A stretch of 9,081 nucleotides of DNA from an uncultured Pseudorhodobacter sp. (GTDB lineage: Bacteria; Pseudomonadota; Alphaproteobacteria; Rhodobacterales; Rhodobacteraceae): positions 1-9,081 of the forward strand of contig CAMFIX010000092.1 of NCBI GenBank assembly GCA_945952425.1. The letters are read 5' to 3'. This document shows, in pieces, positions 6,100 to 9,081 of the stretch (position 1 is the stretch's first letter; every line of letters begins with the position of its first letter). A program made the position numbers and the translations under genes. The notes under the pieces were generated by a model. The model had not been told where the DNA came from. It saw nothing but the letters and a program-made list of their open reading frames with translations, and did not search any database.

Positions 6100-7203
6100 A
6101 TGACCCTGACCCGTCGTTCCGCCCTTCTCGGCCTTGGCGCCGGCCTTGCTGCGCCCTTCATCCGCCCGGCCCGTGCGGCCTCTGGCAGCGTCAATGTCTA
6201 TAACTGGGCGGATTACATCGGCGAGACGACCATCGCCGATTTCACAGCCGAAACCGGGATCGAGGTGGTCTACGACCTTTATGCCTCGACCGAAGAGGCG
6301 CAGGCCAAGATCCTGGCGGGCTCGACGGGTTACGACGTGGTGCTGCAATCGGGGCTCAGCCTGCCGACCATGGTGAAGGCGGGGGTCTATCAGCCCTTGG
6401 ACAAGGCGAAGCTGCCGGGGTGGAAGAACCTGGACCCCGCCATCCTGAAGATCGTGGAAGGGTTCGATCCCGGCAACACCCATGGCGCGCCCTATACCTG
6501 GGGCTCGGTCGGGTTCACCTTCAACCGCGGGCTGGTCGAGCCCCTGCTGCCCGGCGCCGATTTCGCCTCGCTGGACACGATCCTGAAGCCCGAAAATGCC
6601 GAGAAGCTGGCGAAATGCGGGCTTTCGCTGCTCGACAGCCCGACCGATGTGATCCCGATGGTCTTGAAGTGGCTGGGGGTGGACCCCGACAACGCCACCG
6701 ATGCCGATTACAAGAAGGTCGCCGAAGTCATGGCCGGCATCCGGCCCTATATCGCGACCTTCGACAACACGAATTACATGACGACCCTGCCCAATGGCGA
6801 GGTCTGCGCGGTGAACTCCTGGTCGGGCGATTACGGCGTGGCCAAGACCCGCGCCGCCGAGGCCGGGATCAAGATCGACCTGGCCTATTTCGTGCCGAAA
6901 ACCGGGGCGCCGGCCTGGTTCGACCTGTGGTCGATGCCCACCGATGCGCCCAATGTCGAGAACGGCTACAAGTTCATCGACTACCTGCTGCGCCCCGAAG
7001 TCATTGCGAAATGCACCGATTTCACCGGCTATGCCAATGCCAACAAGGCCGCGACGCCTTTGGTCGATCCGGCGATCTCGGGCGATCCGGCGGTTTACCC
7101 CGATGCCGAGACGCTGAGCCGCCTTTACACCCCCAAACCCCAGACGCCCCAGCAGGAAGAGGCGATGACCCGGCTGTGGACCGAGATCAAGACGGGCGGG
7201 TGA
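6100..7203 (+). CDS. potF: PotF-type periplasmic polyamine/amine-binding protein
   Basis: The 367-residue solute-binding protein starts at ATG 6100, with GAGGAAG at 6087-6093. The leader (1-26, ending ARA) has TRRSALLGLG, which resembles a twin-arginine signal but could also be Sec. The mature part follows PotF closely: YNWADYI (34-40), AGSTGYDVV (73-81), QPLDKAKLP, KNLDP, LKPEN and YANANKAATPLV. Aligned to E. coli PotF by eye, pocket residues Trp36, Asp38, Tyr39, Ser84, Trp241, Asp244, Asp275 and Tyr311 are kept, while the position of PotF Glu185 is Asp183. It delivers ligand to the transporter encoded downstream. It starts 15 nt after the oxygenase stop. The symbol marks family membership; the ligand may be putrescine, another diamine, or the oxygenase substrate. 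Confidence 0.88.
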   Translation: MTLTRRSALLGLGAGLAAPFIRPARAASGSVNVYNWADYIGETTIADFTAETGIEVVYDLYASTEEAQAKILAGSTGYDVVLQSGLSLPTMVKAGVYQPLDKAKLPGWKNLDPAILKIVEGFDPGNTHGAPYTWGSVGFTFNRGLVEPLLPGADFASLDTILKPENAEKLAKCGLSLLDSPTDVIPMVLKWLGVDPDNATDADYKKVAEVMAGIRPYIATFDNTNYMTTLPNGEVCAVNSWSGDYGVAKTRAAEAGIKIDLAYFVPKTGAPAWFDLWSMPTDAPNVENGYKFIDYLLRPEVIAKCTDFTGYANANKAATPLVDPAISGDPAVYPDAETLSRLYTPKPQTPQQEEAMTRLWTEIKTGG

Positions 7204-7204
7204 G

Positions 7205-8272
7205 ATGGAGCAGCCCTTCCTGCGCATCGAGGGGGTCGGCAAAAGCTTCGGCCCCTTCCAGGCGGTGCGCGATGTGAACCTTGACGTCGCGCGCGGCGAG
7301 ATCTTCTCTCTGCTGGGCGGCTCCGGCTGCGGCAAGACGACCCTGTTGCGCATGCTGGCGGGGTTCGAGACGCCGACCGAGGGGCGCATCTTCCTCGACG
7401 GCAAGGACATGGCCGGCGTGCCGCCTTGGGCAAGGCCCGTGCATATGATGTTCCAAAGCTATGCGCTTTTTCCCCATATGACGGTGGAACGGAACATCGC
7501 CTACGGGTTGAAGCACGAGGACATGAGCGGCCCCCAGCGCGCCGCCCGGGTGGCCGAGATGCTGGACTTGGTGCAGCTGACCCCTTTCGCCAAGCGCAAG
7601 CCGCATCAGATCTCCGGCGGGCAAAGGCAGCGGGTGGCCCTGGCCCGGGCGCTCGCGCGGCAGCCGAAGCTCTTGTTGCTGGACGAACCTTTGGCGGCCC
7701 TGGACAAGAAGTTGCGCGAACACACCCAGTTCGAGCTGATGTCGATCCAAGAACGCACCGGGGTGACCTTCATCGTCGTCACGCATGACCAGGAAGAGGC
7801 GATGACGCTGTCGGACCGGATCGCGGTGATGGACAAGGGCCAGGTGAAACAGGTGGGCTCGCCGACCGAGATCTACGAGTTTCCGAAAAGCCGCTTCGTC
7901 GCCTCGTTCATCGGCTCGGTGACGGCCTTCGATGCGGTGGTGGTGGCGGGCGTGCTGGAGGTGCCGGCCTTGGGCGTGCCGGTGGTGGCGCGCGACATGG
8001 ACTTCGCGCCGGGCACAAAGGTGACGCTGGCGCTGCGGCCGGAAAAGCTGCGCATCAGCCGGGAGCGGCCGGACGGCCCGAACGCCGTGCCGGGCGTGGT
8101 CAAGGGCCTGGCCTATTTCGGCAAGGACAGCCTGTACCGGATCGAGCTCGCCTCGGGCGCGGTGGTGCAGGCCCATGCGGTGAACCTCGCCCGCGGCAGC
8201 GGGGTGGCCGACTGGGACGACCAGGTCTGGCTGAGCTTCGACCCCGGCGCCGCCATCGTGCTGGGAGAATGA
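7205..8272 (+). CDS. potG: PotG-type ABC transporter ATP-binding protein
   Basis: The 355-residue ATPase starts 1 nt after the potF stop, so translation is probably coupled. The nucleotide-binding domain shows Walker A GGSGCGKTT (38-46), the Q-loop glutamine at 84 in MMFQSYALFP, the signature ISGGQRQR (136-143), Walker B LLLLDEP (156-162), a D-loop LAALD, and the switch histidine 194 in VVTHDQEEAM. A TOBE-type C-terminal domain follows from about residue 240, including LALRPEKL (275-282) and GLAYFGKDS (301-309). The length and layout match PotG/PotA ATPases. It energises import of the PotF ligand from the cytoplasmic face of the inner membrane, paired with PotH and presumably a PotI beyond the window. 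Confidence 0.93.
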   Translation: MEQPFLRIEGVGKSFGPFQAVRDVNLDVARGEIFSLLGGSGCGKTTLLRMLAGFETPTEGRIFLDGKDMAGVPPWARPVHMMFQSYALFPHMTVERNIAYGLKHEDMSGPQRAARVAEMLDLVQLTPFAKRKPHQISGGQRQRVALARALARQPKLLLLDEPLAALDKKLREHTQFELMSIQERTGVTFIVVTHDQEEAMTLSDRIAVMDKGQVKQVGSPTEIYEFPKSRFVASFIGSVTAFDAVVVAGVLEVPALGVPVVARDMDFAPGTKVTLALRPEKLRISRERPDGPNAVPGVVKGLAYFGKDSLYRIELASGAVVQAHAVNLARGSGVADWDDQVWLSFDPGAAIVLGE

Positions 8273-8455
8273 CGATGACCGCGCAAAGCCCCGAAAGCCG
8301 TGTAAGTGACGGACATCGCCCGCAACCCAGGCGCAACCCCCGGCCTACGGGGAGAGACCTCACGCGCTCCCCCGCTCCGGGCTCGACCAGGGGCCTCGAC
8401 GCCATCTGCGCCGCGCGGCCCGCGCCGCGCCCCGTCCTCCCGCACGGAGCCCGCC
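8273..8455 (+). other. Unusual 183-nt potG-potH spacer
   Basis: Operon spacing elsewhere here is 1-15 nt, so this gap is long. It holds ATG 8275, placed 7 nt after GGGAGA and in a frame different from potH. It also holds a strong hairpin at 8413-8430 and smaller stems (8337-8341 with 8348-8352; 8349-8354 with 8367-8372). CGGGCTC at 8378-8384 can pair with GAGCCCG at 8447-8453, which contains the potH ribosome-binding site. The potH frame is open back to a GTG at 8306, but the peptide is Pro/Arg/Ala-rich and does not look like part of the permease. No known riboswitch was recognised. Confidence 0.5.
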
Positions 8456-8472
8456 ATGCGCCACCTCTCTGA
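8275..8472 (+). CDS. Possible small ORF, or displaced original potH start
   Basis: An ATG two bases past the potG stop has a well-placed GGGAGA (8263-8268) and opens a 65-residue reading frame that ends inside potH. The first residues, MTAQSPES, look like an ordinary N-terminus, but the remainder is Pro/Arg-rich with no recognisable domain. It may be a spurious frame, a leader peptide, or the old start of potH cut off by an insertion or frameshift. Confidence 0.2.
   Translation: MTAQSPESRVSDGHRPQPRRNPRPTGRDLTRSPAPGSTRGLDAICAARPAPRPVLPHGARHAPPL
8413..8430 (+). other. GC-rich stem-loop in the potG-potH spacer
   Basis: GCGCGGC (8413-8419) and GCCGCGC (8424-8430) form a perfect 7-bp stem around the loop CCGC. 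No T-run follows, so it is not an intrinsic terminator of the standard kind. It may stabilise or separate the mRNA segments of the operon. Confidence 0.4.
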
Positions 8473-9081
8473 CTGGTTCGACCGGCGGGGCTGGTCCGAT
8501 ATGGTGATCGCGCTGCCCTATGTCTGGCTGGTGCTGTTCTTCCTCTTACCCTTCCTGATCGTCATGGCCATGTCGGTCGCGACGAAAACCCCGACCGCCC
8601 CGCCCTTCTCTTTCGGGGGCGAGAGCCCTTGGGTGAACTTCGGCACCTATGCGCGGCTTTTCACCGATGCGCTTTACCTGCGCGCTTTTCTGACCTCGCT
8701 CTGGAATGCCGGGGTCGCTACGGTCTTCTGCCTTCTCATCGGCTATCCGATGGCCCTGGCGCTGACGCGGGTGTCGCGGTCGGCCAAGAACCTGCTTCTG
8801 ATGCTGGTGATCCTGCCGTTCTGGACCTCGTTCCTTCTGCGGGTCTATGCCTGGATGGGGCTGATGGGGAAATCCTCCTGGTTCAACGCCGGGCTGACCG
8901 ACCTGTGGAATGCGCTGGTCCCGCAGGGGTGGGAGGTTGCCTCCATCCCCATGATGCACTCCAACTTCGCCGTGGTGCTGGTCATGGTCTATACCTACCT
9001 GCCCTTCATGATCCTGCCGCTTTACGCCAGCCTCGAACGGCTGGACCCCACCCTGGACGAGGCGGCTTTGGACCTCGGCTC
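8456..9081 (+). CDS. potH: PotH-type ABC transporter permease (3' end beyond window)
   Basis: The first 208 codons of an inner-membrane permease are present. ATG 8456 has GGAG at 8446-8449 as its ribosome-binding site. The start MRHLSDWFDRRGW leads directly into helix 1 (MVIALPYVWLVLFFLLPFLI), which closely matches the same segment of E. coli PotH (LVIALPYIWLILLFLLPFLI). Further helices include LTSLWNAGVATVFCLLIGYP, LLLMLVILPFWTSFLLRVYAW and FAVVLVMVYTYLPFMILPLY. The window ends in the EAALDLG coupling motif that contacts the ATPase. The protein forms the pore together with a second permease, expected to be PotI just downstream. An upstream in-frame GTG at 8306 would add 50 low-complexity residues and is less likely. 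Confidence 0.9.
   Translation, partial: MRHLSDWFDRRGWSDMVIALPYVWLVLFFLLPFLIVMAMSVATKTPTAPPFSFGGESPWVNFGTYARLFTDALYLRAFLTSLWNAGVATVFCLLIGYPMALALTRVSRSAKNLLLMLVILPFWTSFLLRVYAWMGLMGKSSWFNAGLTDLWNALVPQGWEVASIPMMHSNFAVVLVMVYTYLPFMILPLYASLERLDPTLDEAALDLG

Noticed and set aside
4783..7410. 875-codon open frame on the minus strand opposite the Rieske and potF genes
   Set aside because: It is the antisense shadow of two well-recognised genes, caused by strong G/C third-position bias; the translation has no recognisable domain.
8341..8372. Possible known riboswitch around ACGGGGAGAGACC
   Set aside because: I could not match it to the conserved core of guanidine, glycine, TPP or SAM classes.
8413..8430. 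Hairpin as an intrinsic terminator after potG
   Set aside because: No T-run follows, and the operon clearly continues into potH.
8306..8455. 50-residue N-terminal extension of PotH from GTG 8306
   Set aside because: No ribosome-binding site is visible before it, the residues are Pro/Arg/Ala-rich, and ATG 8456 has GGAG and begins a natural permease N-terminus.

Overview
The window is about 9 kb of very GC-rich, gene-dense DNA. Its character suggests an alphaproteobacterium, probably of the Rhodobacter/Paracoccus group (Rhodobacterales). This is inferred from the strong G/C third-position bias, long antisense shadow ORFs, short or overlapping gene junctions, and an RTX-type calcium-binding gene. 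It is not proven by any marker gene. No tRNA, rRNA, CRISPR or insertion sequence was seen.

Region 1 (1-3259) is a divergent regulatory and redox module. On the minus strand a periplasmic DUF2271-type protein (623-1093) is followed after 1 nt by a PepSY-type membrane protein (1-621, cut by the window edge). The DUF2271 protein carries a D-G-I-T-G-A-S motif that matches the consensus for covalent flavinylation by ApbE. On the plus strand is an OmpR-family response regulator (1275-1934), overlapped by 4 nt by its histidine kinase (1931-3259). The kinase's periplasmic loop holds a His/Asp-rich patch that could bind a metal. The 181-nt region between the two arms holds two inverted repeats and an 11-bp-spaced direct repeat, as expected for an OmpR-type box. 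The simplest reading is a metal- or redox-responsive two-component system controlling a flavin/heme-type transmembrane electron-transfer pair.

Region 2 (3247-4084, minus) is a decayed RTX calcium-binding gene. The reading frame can be reconstructed from start to a typical C-terminus, but only by correcting four single-base indels at C runs and one nonsense codon. Its 3' end overlaps the kinase gene by 13 nt.

Region 3 (4160-9081) is a putative amine-catabolism locus. A BetI-like TetR regulator (minus) is divergent from a plus-strand operon: Rieske non-heme iron oxygenase, PotF-type binding protein, PotG-type ATPase, and PotH-type permease (cut by the right edge). A perfect ATTGAC-N6-GTCAAT palindrome in the divergent promoter is the likely operator. 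The operon probably imports a nitrogen compound, and the oxygenase hydroxylates or N-demethylates it. The substrate cannot be read from the sequence. The 183 nt between potG and potH is unusual: it has a coupled small ORF, a strong hairpin and a possible stem that hides the potH ribosome-binding site.
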